Shown in pieces: positions 7,198 to 15,895 of a DNA stretch of 61,037 nt. The position numbers and the translations under genes were made by a program. The stretch is from Gemmatimonadota bacterium (lineage in GTDB: Bacteria > Gemmatimonadota > Gemmatimonadetes > Longimicrobiales > Longimicrobiaceae): positions 1 to 61,037 of the forward strand of contig JAQBQD010000184.1 of NCBI GenBank assembly GCA_028287185.1. The letters are read 5' to 3'. The notes beneath the pieces were generated by a model, which was not told the DNA's origin, did not search any database, and saw only the letters and a program-made list of their open reading frames with translations. Each line of letters starts with the position of its first letter. Positions within the stretch are counted from its first letter, which is position 1.

Positions 7198-9465
7198 TCA
7201 GCGGTGCCCGTTCAGGATCACTCCGTTGCCGCCCACGGCGAAGGCCTGCCCGGGCGCCTGCACCCACACGGCGTTCAGGTCCACGTCGGTGGCCGTCGTC
7301 ATGGGATACCACCCGTACGGACCGCGCCGCAGCATAATGCCGTCGGTGCCCACCGCGTAGACGTGCGCCGCGTCCGAGCCGCCCACGCCGCGGAATGTCC
7401 AGGGCGCGCCGAAGATCTCGGGGTTCCAGTCCGTGCCGTCCCAGTGCATGAGCGTGCCGTTCTGGCCCACCACGTACACGTCGTCGGGCGCGCTGCCCCA
7501 GACGGCGTACAGGCTCTCGCTCACGTAGGCGTCGACGGGGGTCCACGAAGCGCCGTCCCAGTGCACCACGGCGCCGTCCATCCCCACCACGTACACGTCC
7601 GCGGGGCCGCTGCCCCACACGGCGAACCAGTAGGCCTCCACGCCGCCGCCCACGTCCACCGGCGTCCACGCGGCGCCGTCCCAGTGCAGCACCACGCCCG
7701 CCTCGCCCACCACGTACACGTCCGTGGCCGACGATCCCCACACCCCGTGCAGCACCGTCTCGGGCTCGGGACCCACGGGCGTCCAGTCGGTCCCGTCGTA
7801 GTGCAGGATGGTGCCGCCGTTGCCCACGGCCCACACGTTGTTCGCGGCCGCGCCCCACACCGCCTGCAGGCGGTTGACGGTGTTGCTGGTCTGCGAGGTC
7901 CAGTCGGCACCGTCCCAGTGCAGCACCTGCCCGAAGTCGCCCACCGCGAACGCGTTGGATGCGCCGGCGGCCCACGCCCCGTTCAGCTGGTTGCCGGGCA
8001 TCCCCGAGACAGGCGTCCAGGCACCGCCCCCGCTCGTCCGCTGGATGGTGCCGTTGTCGCCGCCCAGGTAGGCGAGCGAGGCGCCCACTCCCCACAACGC
8101 GTGGAGGTCGTCCGAGGTTCCCGCGTCCACGGGCGACCAGGCCGCGCCATCCCAGTGCACCAGCACGCCCCCGCTCCCGGCGGCGTACACGTCGGTGGCC
8201 GAGCGGCCCCACACCGCCTGGAGGTCGTTCGTCGTTCCCGGGTCCATCGCGCTCCACGCCGTGCCGTTCCAGTGCAGCACGGTGCCGGCGTCGCCCACGG
8301 CGAACACGTCGGTGGCCGACGTGCCCCACACGCCCCACAGCGGCATCGACACGCCGCTGGCCTGGGGCTCCCATCCCCCGCCCAGGTCGTGCAGGATGGT
8401 GCCCGAGTCGCCCACGGCCCAGCGGTCCGGGCCCGATGCGTCGCCCCACACGCCGTTGAGCGGAATGAGCGTCGGCGTGGCCTGCGGCGTCCAGTCCGAC
8501 CCATCGAAGTGGTTCACCGAGCCCGAGTCGCCCACCGCCAGCACGTCGCCCGGGCCGCTGCCCCACAGACCGTAGACGTGCGTGTAGCCCGGCGTGTACG
8601 TGGGCCCCCATTCGCTGCCGTCGTAGTGCAGGATGGTGCCGTAGTCCGTGGCGGCCCACACGTCGTGCGGGCCCGATCCCCACAGCGCGTGGAAGGGGTC
8701 CCCGCACCCGCACGGCATGGGCGTCGCCACCCATCCCGCGCCGTCCCAGTGCAGCAGCCCGCCGTCGTCGCCCACGGCGTACACGTCGTTGGCGCCCGAC
8801 CCCCAGATGCCCCGCACGTTGCGCTGGCTCTGCCCGCCGGACTGCCGCGTCCAGTGCAGCACCCCCGTCTCGAAGGGCACCTCCGTCTCCACGTAGACGG
8901 TGAAGCGGAACGAGTCCACGGTGGCGGGAACGGACCACCACCACGTGCGCGGGGATGAGATGGCGCCCGGGCGGATGAGCTCGTCGTACGCGTAGTACGG
9001 CTGGTCGGGGGCCAGGAAGGTGTCGGTGCCGTCGGCGCTGTCCACCGCCACGGTGCCCGTGCCTCCCACCACGTACGGCAGGATGCTGTAGAAGACGCGC
9101 GTCTGGCCCACCGTGTATCCGTTGGGCGTGCCGATGGGCTCGTCGAACAGGTTCTGCACCGTGACGTCCGCGTGCAGCTCCTCCGCGCCGCCGTCGTACG
9201 TCACGCCCGACGACGCCAGGCGTACGTGGATGCCCTGGCCGCCGTAGGTGAGGTTGGCGCGCGGCCCGCCCGCGACCGGGGCGGGGGATGCGCAGCGTAG
9301 CGTGCGGTCCACCCGGCTCACGCTGCACTCCATGGCGGCGCGGGCGGAGGTGGGCTGCTGCGATGGGCCGGCCGGGGCGGGCGGCAGGAGGTCGCGGCAG
9401 GCGGCGCACGAAAGCGCGGCGCCGACGGCGGCCAGCGCGATGCGGAGGGGAAGCAGGCGGTTCAT
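7198..9465 (-). CDS. Lipoprotein with about 13 propeller-type repeats
   Basis: A 755-residue protein. Start chosen at ATG 9465 because GGAAGG lies just upstream and a lipoprotein signal follows (MNRLLPLRIAL...CAAC). After a roughly 230-residue N-terminal region with a beta-rich layout, a repeat of about 41-43 residues follows to the C-terminus. Its consensus is VWGSgatDVYAVGdgGtilHWDGtaWtpv. Such repeats are typical of secreted beta-propellers in myxobacteria and Gemmatimonadota. It is probably an outer-surface or periplasmic protein; the role is unknown. It is the first gene of an operon with the cytochrome b and molybdoprotein, so it may belong to that redox complex. Confidence 0.8.
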   Translation of the reverse strand: MNRLLPLRIALAAVGAALSCAACRDLLPPAPAGPSQQPTSARAAMECSVSRVDRTLRCASPAPVAGGPRANLTYGGQGIHVRLASSGVTYDGGAEELHADVTVQNLFDEPIGTPNGYTVGQTRVFYSILPYVVGGTGTVAVDSADGTDTFLAPDQPYYAYDELIRPGAISSPRTWWWSVPATVDSFRFTVYVETEVPFETGVLHWTRQSGGQSQRNVRGIWGSGANDVYAVGDDGGLLHWDGAGWVATPMPCGCGDPFHALWGSGPHDVWAATDYGTILHYDGSEWGPTYTPGYTHVYGLWGSGPGDVLAVGDSGSVNHFDGSDWTPQATPTLIPLNGVWGDASGPDRWAVGDSGTILHDLGGGWEPQASGVSMPLWGVWGTSATDVFAVGDAGTVLHWNGTAWSAMDPGTTNDLQAVWGRSATDVYAAGSGGVLVHWDGAAWSPVDAGTSDDLHALWGVGASLAYLGGDNGTIQRTSGGGAWTPVSGMPGNQLNGAWAAGASNAFAVGDFGQVLHWDGADWTSQTSNTVNRLQAVWGAAANNVWAVGNGGTILHYDGTDWTPVGPEPETVLHGVWGSSATDVYVVGEAGVVLHWDGAAWTPVDVGGGVEAYWFAVWGSGPADVYVVGMDGAVVHWDGASWTPVDAYVSESLYAVWGSAPDDVYVVGQNGTLMHWDGTDWNPEIFGAPWTFRGVGGSDAAHVYAVGTDGIMLRRGPYGWYPMTTATDVDLNAVWVQAPGQAFAVGGNGVILNGHR

Positions 9466-9721
9466 CTGGAGCGTCCTTCCGGCGGAGCGGGGAGTGCCGG
9501 TGGGGAGGGGAGGCGCGCGGGGCGGCAGGGTCCGGACGAGGGCGCGCGCAAGCAGCACAGTAGCGCCGATCGCACGCCCCGGCAACGGATTCGTCCACGG
9601 TGGACAGCGCCCGGACGCCGCGCCCCGTTGCCGCCGCGGAGGCCAGGATGTAGCGTTGGGCCCGGCGAGGGGCGGCGCGTGGCGCGCACGCCCGCGGGGA
9701 AACGGCGGAAGGGAGCGGAGG

Positions 9722-10147
9722 ATGGCGCTGGAGGTGTTCACGGAGGAGTGGGCCGCGGCGTGCTGCGCGCGGATCGACGGTCACGCGGGCTTCCGCGAGG
9801 CGGGGGCCGAGTGGGCGGACGCGGTGGTGCTGGTGATGCTGGCCGATCCGGCGCGCGGGGTGGCGCAGGACCGCGCGTTTCACCTGGACCTGCACCGCGG
9901 CCGCTGCCGGGGCGCCCGGCCGGCCACGGCGGCGGACCTGGAGACGACGCCCTACGTGCTGACCGCCTCGCCCTCCGCGTGGGAGCAGATCCTGGGCGGC
10001 TCGCTGGAGCCCGTGGCGGCGCTCATGACCGGCCGCCTGCGCCTGGCCCGCGGCGGCCTGTTCGCCCTGGCGAAGCACGCGGGCGCCGCCCGGGAGCTGG
10101 TGCGCGCCGCGGGCGAGGTGCCCGCCGTCTTCCCCGGCGCGGCCTAG
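9722..10147 (+). CDS. SCP2-like sterol-carrier-domain protein
   Basis: A 141-residue protein starting at an ATG preceded by a purine-rich GGAGCGGAGG. It looks like a stand-alone SCP2 lipid-binding domain: a strand-rich first half (VVLVMLAD, AFHLDLHRG), then SAWEQILGGSLEPVAALMTGRLRL, the usual W-x-x-I-x-x-G...P-x-x-A-x-x-x-G-x-x-x pattern. There is no signal peptide, so it is cytoplasmic. It is transcribed away from the lipoprotein operon. Such small SCP2 proteins may bind acyl or sterol-like ligands; nothing here identifies the ligand. Confidence 0.72.
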   Translation: MALEVFTEEWAAACCARIDGHAGFREAGAEWADAVVLVMLADPARGVAQDRAFHLDLHRGRCRGARPATAADLETTPYVLTASPSAWEQILGGSLEPVAALMTGRLRLARGGLFALAKHAGAARELVRAAGEVPAVFPGAA

Positions 10148-10282
10148 GAATCGATGCGCCCCGGCCGACTTGCCCGCGGTCCGGGGGCGGCCTAACTTCT
10201 TGGTGCACTGCGCGCTGCCGTGTCGCGCGGCGTGCATCTCCCCCGCCGTCCCGGGGGAGCCATCCCGTTCCGGAGGCGTCTG

Positions 10283-10669
10283 ATGCCGGCTTCGCTCCGC
10301 ACCCTCGCGCTCGTGGCGCCGCTGGCCCTGCTGGCCGCGTGCGGCGACTCTCCGCGCGCCGAGGCCGCCGCCGCCAAGACGCCGCCGGTGCGCGCGTCCG
10401 CCGGCAACGCGCCCGCGCCCGCTCTCCGGTCCGCGGAGTCCTCCGTCAAGGCCGCGCCCGCCGCGGGAAGAAAGCTCGCGGACCCCGACTGCGACCCGGC
10501 GACGGAAGCCGCCGCCGCCACGTCCGCATCCGCCGGCGGCCCGATGTCGCGGCTGCGGCAGGTGATGGCGGGCGATTCGCGTGCGGGCACCGCGGCCGGA
10601 ACGCAGCCTCCTCGCTGCGATCCCAACGAGAGGAAGGCCACCGCGACGCCCCGCGGCGCCGGAAGCTGA
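10283..10669 (+). CDS. Small Ala-rich lipoprotein
   Basis: A 128-residue protein. The start is supported by CGGAGG about 7 nt upstream of ATG 10283. A clear signal peptide ends in the lipobox LLAAC (residues 16-20). The mature part is Ala/Pro/Arg-rich with little predicted fold; a late Cys pair (DPDC, PRCDP) could form a disulfide. I do not recognise a family. The gene is followed after 5 nt by another lipoprotein gene, so they are probably co-transcribed. Confidence 0.65.
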   Translation: MPASLRTLALVAPLALLAACGDSPRAEAAAAKTPPVRASAGNAPAPALRSAESSVKAAPAAGRKLADPDCDPATEAAAATSASAGGPMSRLRQVMAGDSRAGTAAGTQPPRCDPNERKATATPRGAGS

Positions 10670-10674
10670 GGCCC

Positions 10675-11154
10675 GTGCGGCGCCCCCTTCCGCCGCTGGC
10701 GGCGATGGTGATGATGGCCGCCGCGGCCTGCTCCCGCGCGGACCCGGAGCGCATTCCCGAAATCCTCTCAGAGCGCGGCGTGGTGCTGTCCGGGCCCGGC
10801 GCGCGCCGCGTCTTCCAGCAGTGCTCGCGGCCGGCTCCGCAGGACGTGCAGGCGCTGTGGACGCCCACGCCGGCCGACGTCGCGGCGCTGGAGGCGGCGC
10901 TCCCCGCGTTCGTCGCGGGGCGGCCCGACCGGCCCGACGGCCTGATCGCCGCGTACACCCGCCAGTACGTGGGCTACGTCGCCGCCGGCCGCCGCATGAT
11001 CTACGTCAACGGCTTCCGCCACGCGCCCGCCCGGGGCGACGCCTGGCGCCACGCGCCGGCCGTCACCTGCGGCGGCGGGCGCGGCGAGTTCGGCGCCGTG
11101 TACGACGTGGAGGACGGCGTCTTCGTGAACTACGAGCACAACGGCGGGGCCTAG
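10675..11154 (+). CDS. Small lipoprotein, unknown function
   Basis: A 159-residue protein from GTG 10675, 5 nt after the preceding lipoprotein stop. It has an N-terminal hydrophobic stretch with lipobox AAAAC (15-19). The mature domain contains QQCSRPAPQDVQALWTPT, YTRQYVGYV, RMIYVNGF and VTCGGGRGEFGAVYDVE. It looks like a compact folded domain with two cysteines that could pair (in QQCS and VTCGG). I do not recognise the family by name. It probably resides on the cell envelope together with its operon neighbour. Confidence 0.68.
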   Translation: MRRPLPPLAAMVMMAAAACSRADPERIPEILSERGVVLSGPGARRVFQQCSRPAPQDVQALWTPTPADVAALEAALPAFVAGRPDRPDGLIAAYTRQYVGYVAAGRRMIYVNGFRHAPARGDAWRHAPAVTCGGGRGEFGAVYDVEDGVFVNYEHNGGA

Positions 11155-11349
11155 CTCCGCGTGTCCGCGGATCGACCGGCGACGTCCCGCGTCCGCGGCT
11201 GCACGCCTCGACGCATGGCCTTTCGTTTCCGCGGCTCCGTGGATCGACGGTGCACATCCATCCGTCTGCGCCGGGCCCCGAGCGCCGCGGATCGGCCGAC
11301 CCGGCGGATGCGTTCTCCCGCGCCGTCCCTCCCGCCTTGCATCTCCCGA

Positions 11350-12462
11350 ATGCTCAAGCCGAACAACCTGCTGCGCCCGCGCCGCCACCGCCGCGTCGTC
11401 ATCCCGCGCGTGGAGCCGGGCGTCGCGCCGGGCACGCTGAGGGCCGACCCCGACGCCGAGCCCACCACCGTGCGGGTGATCGCATACGGGCCGGACGAGT
11501 TGCGCGAGGAGTCCACGCGCGACCTGCACGCGGTGCGCGCCCTGGTGGGCACCGCGCCGGTGCTGTGGGTGCACGTGGTGGGGCTCCAGGACCTGGAGGC
11601 GGTGCGCACGCTGGGCGAGGCGTTCGGGCTCCACGGCCTGGCGCTGGAGGACGTGCTGAACGTGGGGCAGCGCGCCAAGGTGGAGGATTACGGCGACGTG
11701 CTGTTCCTGGTGCTGCGCGCGCCCATGCTGCTGCCCGAGCCGTGCACGCAGCAGCTGGGCGTGTTCCTGGGCGCGGGCTTCGTGCTCACCTTCCAGGAGC
11801 GTCCGTCCGAGATGCTGGAGCCCGTGTGCCAGCGCATCCGCCAGTCGGTGGGCCGCATCCGCCGCAGCGGGCCCGACTACCTGACGTACGCCATCCTGGA
11901 CGCGGTGGTGGACAACTTCTTTCCCGTGCTGGAGTCGTACGGCGAGGCGCTGGACCGCATGGAGGAGGAGGTACTGACGGCTCCCCGCCGCGCCAGCATG
12001 ATGGAGCTGCACCGCATCAAGCGCGAGATGATGGCGCTGCGCCGCGCCGTGTGGCCCAAGCGCGAGGCCGTGAACGCCCTGCTCCGCGACCCGCTGCCGC
12101 AGATCACCGACGAGACGCGCGTGTACCTGCGCGACTGCTACGACCACCTCGTCCAGATCATGGACCTGGTGGAGACGTACCGCGACCTGTCGTCGTCGCT
12201 CACCGAGCTGTACCTGTCGTCCGTGAGCAACCGCATGAACGAGATCATGAAGGTGCTCACCATGTTCTCGGCCTTCTTCATCCCCCTCAGCTTCATCGCC
12301 GGCCTGTGGGGCATGAACTTCGACCACAACGCCGGCGCTCTCAACATGCCCGAGCTGGAGTGGGCCTGGGGATACCCGTTCGCGCTGGGCGTGATGGCCG
12401 TGGTCGGAATCCTCGTGCTGATCTACTTCCGCCGGAAGGGCTGGATCGGCCGCGACCTGTAG
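11350..12462 (+). CDS. corA: CorA-type magnesium/cobalt transporter
   Basis: A 370-residue protein of normal CorA length. It has a long alpha/beta and coiled cytoplasmic domain (ALEDVLNVGQRAKVEDYGD, LDRMEEEV), then two C-terminal membrane helices. The signature GMN is at 321-323 at the end of the first helix, and the C-terminus is basic, as in the family. It forms pentameric channels for Mg2+, sometimes Co2+ or Ni2+. The ATG at 11350 gives a family-like N-terminus with no extra domain. The upstream 195 bp contain TCCGCGGATCGAC/TCCGTGGATCGAC partial repeats rather than an obvious promoter. Confidence 0.92.
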   Translation: MLKPNNLLRPRRHRRVVIPRVEPGVAPGTLRADPDAEPTTVRVIAYGPDELREESTRDLHAVRALVGTAPVLWVHVVGLQDLEAVRTLGEAFGLHGLALEDVLNVGQRAKVEDYGDVLFLVLRAPMLLPEPCTQQLGVFLGAGFVLTFQERPSEMLEPVCQRIRQSVGRIRRSGPDYLTYAILDAVVDNFFPVLESYGEALDRMEEEVLTAPRRASMMELHRIKREMMALRRAVWPKREAVNALLRDPLPQITDETRVYLRDCYDHLVQIMDLVETYRDLSSSLTELYLSSVSNRMNEIMKVLTMFSAFFIPLSFIAGLWGMNFDHNAGALNMPELEWAWGYPFALGVMAVVGILVLIYFRRKGWIGRDL

Positions 12463-12628
12463 CGCATTGCGGTCGAGGGCGGCTGGGTGATCGAATGGGA
12501 CCGTGGCGTCCGTAGCCTGCGGTGTCCTGTCCGCTGCGACGGCCCGAGACGGAGTCGTACCGCGTCCCGTAGCCCGCGATCTCCGGACCTGAACGTTGTC
12601 GTGAGGCCGGCGGCGCGCTATGAACGTG

Positions 12629-12668
12629 AAAAAACGGCATCCGCGGAGTTTCCGCCGATGCCGTTCCG
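12629..12668 (-). terminator. Intrinsic terminator with T-run
   Basis: Read on the minus strand, AACGGCATC and GATGCCGTT pair around an inner GCGGA/TCCGC stem and an AAC loop, followed directly by a run of T. It lies about 35 nt past the stop of the OLD-like gene. It is the only hairpin seen here with a classical U-tract. Confidence 0.8.
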
Positions 12669-12700
12669 ATTTCCGAGGATCTCGACGTCTCGCGATCCTC

Positions 12701-14839
12701 CTAGGCCGCCTGAGGCCGTCCGCCGTCGCCACCCGTCGCCCGTGCCTCGTCATTGAGGATCGCGGCATCCACCAGCGTCGTCGGATCACCGGGATCCACC
12801 GGCCCGCCGGCATCGACGATGCTCACGGCATCCGCCAGCTCCACGGCGTCCGCGAGGACGATCCCATCCACCGAATCCATCGAACCGGACGAGTCCGCGG
12901 AATCCGCAACGCCATCGGATCGATCCGCATCCGCTGACGCCGTGACGGCCTGCCCCGGCGCGGGGGCCGAAGCTTCGCCCGGAGCGGCCGCGACCGTCAG
13001 CAGGGCGTCCTCCACGATGCCGTCGTCCGTCACGCCGCCTTCCACGGCGACGGCCTGGAGCGCGGCGGCGGCGTCCGGATCGGGCTCGCGCGGGGGCGGC
13101 GGGAGCAGGTGGTCCAGGGGCACGCGGTCCTCGCCCATGCCCTTGCGGCGCGGGTCGGCGATCCACGCGGCCACGGCCTGCATGAAGCGCCACACGCCGC
13201 CGTCCGTGGGGTGCAGGTAGCCCGCGCGCGTGGGATCGGTGCCCATCTTCTCGAACACCTGCGTGAGCCACTCCGGCCCGTGTCCCCCCGCCTCCAACTC
13301 GGGCAGCCACGACTCCAGCTCGCCGCGCGGCACCAGGAAGATGCCGTAGCCGCACAGGCTGGCCAGCAGCGCCTCGGCCGCGGGGCGCACGTCACGCGGC
13401 AGGGAGTGGATGCCGCCCGCCTTGAACTCCTCGTTGCGCAGCTTCTGCTGGATGCGGGCGCGGGTCTCCTCCCACGGCTCCCAGAACACCGAGGGCACGA
13501 ACGCCGCCTTCATCAGGTCGCGGAAGTCTTCGCGGCCCTTCAGCAGGTCCAGGTCCACCACCGCCACCGCGGGAATGCCCATCTCGCGCAGGGGGCGCAC
13601 GATGCGGCGGATGGTCTGCTTGTTCTGCGCGTTCAGGAACACCGAGCCGTCGGCGCCGCCCGCGCGGCCGGCCAGCAGGCGCTCGTTCACCTCCTGGTAG
13701 AAGACGCGGTCCGCGTCGGCCTCGCACACGATGGCGCCGTCGTGGAACAGCGCCCCCAGCACACCCGTGGAGCGCAGCAGCGGGTCGCGCATGAGGGTCT
13801 GCAGCTTGTCCGCCGCGAGCAGGCGGCCGCTGGGCACCCCCTCGCGCCAGGTGATGCGCACGATGTTGACGCGCTTGCCGCTCTGGATGCACCCCATCAC
13901 GAAGTCGGGGCTGTGCGTGGCGGCCAGCACGTTGGCCCCGCGCTCGGACGCGAGCTGCGTGAGGCGCTTGCCCAGCTTGCGCGTGAGCGGGGGATGCAGG
14001 AAGGCCTCGGGCTCGTCCACCAGCATCACCCGGTAGTCGGCCGAGAGCACCGCGGCGGTGAGCCCGGTGAATGCCTTCACCCCGTCGCTCAGCTCAGCGA
14101 TGTCGGTGGCGCGCCCGTGGAAGGCGCGGGCGCGGGCGTCCAGCGCCTGCTCCTCCAGCGCGTCGTGGGGCGGCCGGTCGGACATCCTCACCCGCAGCAC
14201 GTGCATGGCCGTGGGGTCGATCACGAAGTACCGCCCCAGCGCCTCGCCCGTGATCTCGCGGATGAGCTCGCGGGCCGCGTCGTCGCGGAAGAGCGCGGCC
14301 AGGTGGTTCCCGGGGGCCCCGTTCAGGTCGCCCACCATGCGCGGCTGGGTGAGCGCCAGGCGCGTCTGCCCATCGAGCCGCACGGTGAAGAGCGCCAGGA
14401 AGTCGCGGCACAGCAGCATGAACTCGGCGGCCGACAGGTCGTCGGGATGCTCCAGCGCCTCCAGCACGGCGGGCAGGTTCACCAGCTGGTCGCCGGGGGG
14501 CTCGTACAGGTCGGTGCTGCGCTTGCGGGCCTGCTCGCCCAGCGACTTGAGCCGCGACACCTTGGCCCACCCGTTGGGGTGCGGCACCTGCGGGTCGTCC
14601 ACGCGGCGGGTGCCCACCATGCGCACGGCCTGCTCCGGCGTCGGAAAGTGCGGCGTCAGCCGGTCCACGATGCGGCGCTCGGCAGTGCCGCCCGTCTCCA
14701 GGAAGTCCTCGATCTCGCGCAGCGCCAGGCTCTTGCCCGAGTTGTTGGGCCCCACGAACACGGTCATGGGACCGGGTTCGAACGCGAGGGGCGGCTCCCC
14801 CTCGCCCGCACCGAAGCGCAGCTTGACGGATCGAAGCAT
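12701..14839 (-). CDS. OLD-like AAA ATPase with TOPRIM-type nuclease domain
   Basis: A 712-residue protein from ATG 14839. An N-terminal SMC/ABC-type ATPase has Walker A GPNNSGKS (30-37), the Walker B region MLVDEPEAF, and the switch histidine in AATHSPD. The C-terminal part has TOPRIM acidic motifs, VCEADADRVFYQEV and VVDLDLLKGREDF. This is the architecture of OLD/GajA-like nucleases, many of which act against phage or plasmid DNA. No second gene (GajB helicase or similar) is adjacent, so it would be a solitary class. The last roughly 100 residues are a low-complexity Ser/Asp/Ala/Val tail (SADSSGSMDSVD) like the cytochrome b tail. It is divergent from the Sdp operon, with its own terminator at 12629-12668. 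Confidence 0.78.
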   Translation of the reverse strand: MLRSVKLRFGAGEGEPPLAFEPGPMTVFVGPNNSGKSLALREIEDFLETGGTAERRIVDRLTPHFPTPEQAVRMVGTRRVDDPQVPHPNGWAKVSRLKSLGEQARKRSTDLYEPPGDQLVNLPAVLEALEHPDDLSAAEFMLLCRDFLALFTVRLDGQTRLALTQPRMVGDLNGAPGNHLAALFRDDAARELIREITGEALGRYFVIDPTAMHVLRVRMSDRPPHDALEEQALDARARAFHGRATDIAELSDGVKAFTGLTAAVLSADYRVMLVDEPEAFLHPPLTRKLGKRLTQLASERGANVLAATHSPDFVMGCIQSGKRVNIVRITWREGVPSGRLLAADKLQTLMRDPLLRSTGVLGALFHDGAIVCEADADRVFYQEVNERLLAGRAGGADGSVFLNAQNKQTIRRIVRPLREMGIPAVAVVDLDLLKGREDFRDLMKAAFVPSVFWEPWEETRARIQQKLRNEEFKAGGIHSLPRDVRPAAEALLASLCGYGIFLVPRGELESWLPELEAGGHGPEWLTQVFEKMGTDPTRAGYLHPTDGGVWRFMQAVAAWIADPRRKGMGEDRVPLDHLLPPPPREPDPDAAAALQAVAVEGGVTDDGIVEDALLTVAAAPGEASAPAPGQAVTASADADRSDGVADSADSSGSMDSVDGIVLADAVELADAVSIVDAGGPVDPGDPTTLVDAAILNDEARATGGDGGRPQAA

Positions 14840-15128
14840 GGCACCGACGGGTCGGGTTCCCGCCCGCCGCGCAGGCGTCCACGGCGGAGCGCGCAGCGTG
14901 CGCGCGGGGCAGCGGTTTGCCAGAAGCGGGCCAGTGCGATGAAAACGAACGTTTGCAGCGCGCGCGAGCGGATGCGACGGACGGCCACCGTCCGGCACGA
15001 CCCGGGAGCGCCCACGCTCCGGCCCGCGGCGCGGCCGCGCGCGCGCTCCGAACGAGTCCTCGCGCACTCGCTCGAAGACATCGGGATTTTCAGCGCACGC
15101 CGGCAGGATCGTCCTTTGTACAATTCCC

Positions 15129-15157
15129 TTGACGACACGTCTTGAGCGAGCAATTAC
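15129..15157 (+). promoter_or_regulatory. Candidate promoter of the sdp operon
   Basis: TTGACG at 15129-15134 and AATTAC at 15152-15157 are separated by 17 bp, in an unusually A/T-rich patch of this GC-rich DNA. The predicted start of transcription would be about 45 nt upstream of the sdpC-like ATG. This is a visual match only. Confidence 0.35.
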
Positions 15158-15207
15158 TTGCCGCCACCAGCGGGCCCGTTCGTCGACTCCAGACCAGGAG
15201 GAAAGGG

Positions 15208-15795
15208 ATGCACGCGAGGCGATTGGCAGTTCTGACCGTCACCACGGTCGCGGTGCTGGGCGGTGCGGCGTCGGTGGCGGGGTTCGCCCCCAACCGGGCC
15301 GTGCGCGCGGAGGCCCGCGCCGCGTACGACGGCGAGACGGTGTTCCGGGGGGTCTTCTTCGGGGAAGGCCCCGTCGCGGCCCGGCTGCCGGAGATGTGGA
15401 AGGAGCGGCGGTTGGGAACGTACTCGGGGGCGGTGGGTGCCGCGCACGCCACGGCGGCCGTCGAGGACGAGATCGTGGCCGAGATGCGCCTGCGGGACCC
15501 CGCCTTCTTCGACCGTTTCGGCGCCGCGCTGCAGAGCGGCCGCCACGTGGCGGTGGACCAGGCCATGCGCGAGGCGGCGGACATGGTCGCGAAGTCGCGG
15601 GCGGTGCAGGAGGTCGATCCGGCGACCGGCTCCGGGACCTGCATCGTGGTCGCCGTCTACAAGTACGTGGTCGTCGTCAGCTCCGCGATCGTCGTGAAGA
15701 GCGTCGCCATCGTGCTCGACGCGAGCGCCACGGATCCGTCGGAGCTGCGCCGCGACCAGATCGTCCACCTCCTCGCCACCCGCCTCAAGCACTGA
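15208..15795 (+). CDS. SdpC-family antimicrobial/cannibalism toxin precursor
   Basis: A 195-residue protein with an excellent ribosome site (AGGAGGAAAGGG) before ATG 15208. Residues 1-34 form a Sec signal peptide. The family core YDGETVFRGVFFGEGPVA (40-57), then PEMWKE, matches the conserved N-terminal region of SdpC-type precursors. A hydrophobic segment follows (about 142-170: GTCIVVAVYK, then VVVVSSAIVV), corresponding to the membrane-active peptide released in Bacillus SDP. Only one cysteine (145) is present, so the intramolecular disulfide of Bacillus SDP cannot form. SdpA- and SdpB-like maturation genes follow. It probably encodes a secreted, proteolytically released pore-forming peptide; the target is unknown. 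Confidence 0.8.
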   Translation: MHARRLAVLTVTTVAVLGGAASVAGFAPNRAVRAEARAAYDGETVFRGVFFGEGPVAARLPEMWKERRLGTYSGAVGAAHATAAVEDEIVAEMRLRDPAFFDRFGAALQSGRHVAVDQAMREAADMVAKSRAVQEVDPATGSGTCIVVAVYKYVVVVSSAIVVKSVAIVLDASATDPSELRRDQIVHLLATRLKH

Positions 15796-15804
15796 CGTCC
15801 CTCC

Positions 15805-15839
15805 CCGGCGGACGCGCCCGCGAAGGGCGCGTCCGCCGG
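15805..15839 (+). terminator. Perfect 15-bp hairpin between sdpC and sdpA
   Basis: CCGGCGGACGCGCCC (15805-15819) and its exact complement (15825-15839) flank a GCGAA loop, starting 10 nt after the toxin stop. A short TTTT occurs 10 nt later, not a proper U-tract. It may terminate part of the transcripts or protect the toxin mRNA 3' end, giving more toxin than maturation proteins. Confidence 0.6.
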
Positions 15840-15895
15840 CACGCCGGTTTTCGGCCCCCATCCCGCCCGTCCACCCCCAACGGCAGAGCAGCCCC

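Noticed and set aside
5227..8958. Plus-strand long frames opposite the redox operon
   Set aside because: His/Arg/Pro-rich shadow translations with no family pattern or start signals.
6899..10237. Very long minus-strand open frame covering the lipoprotein and cytochrome region
   Set aside because: It is an out-of-frame reading of GC-rich repeat DNA; the repeat protein and cytochrome b frames have signal peptides, motifs and ribosome sites.
12629..12668. Terminator for corA on the plus strand
   Set aside because: On the plus strand the A-run precedes the stem; the T-run follows it only on the minus strand, downstream of the OLD-like gene.
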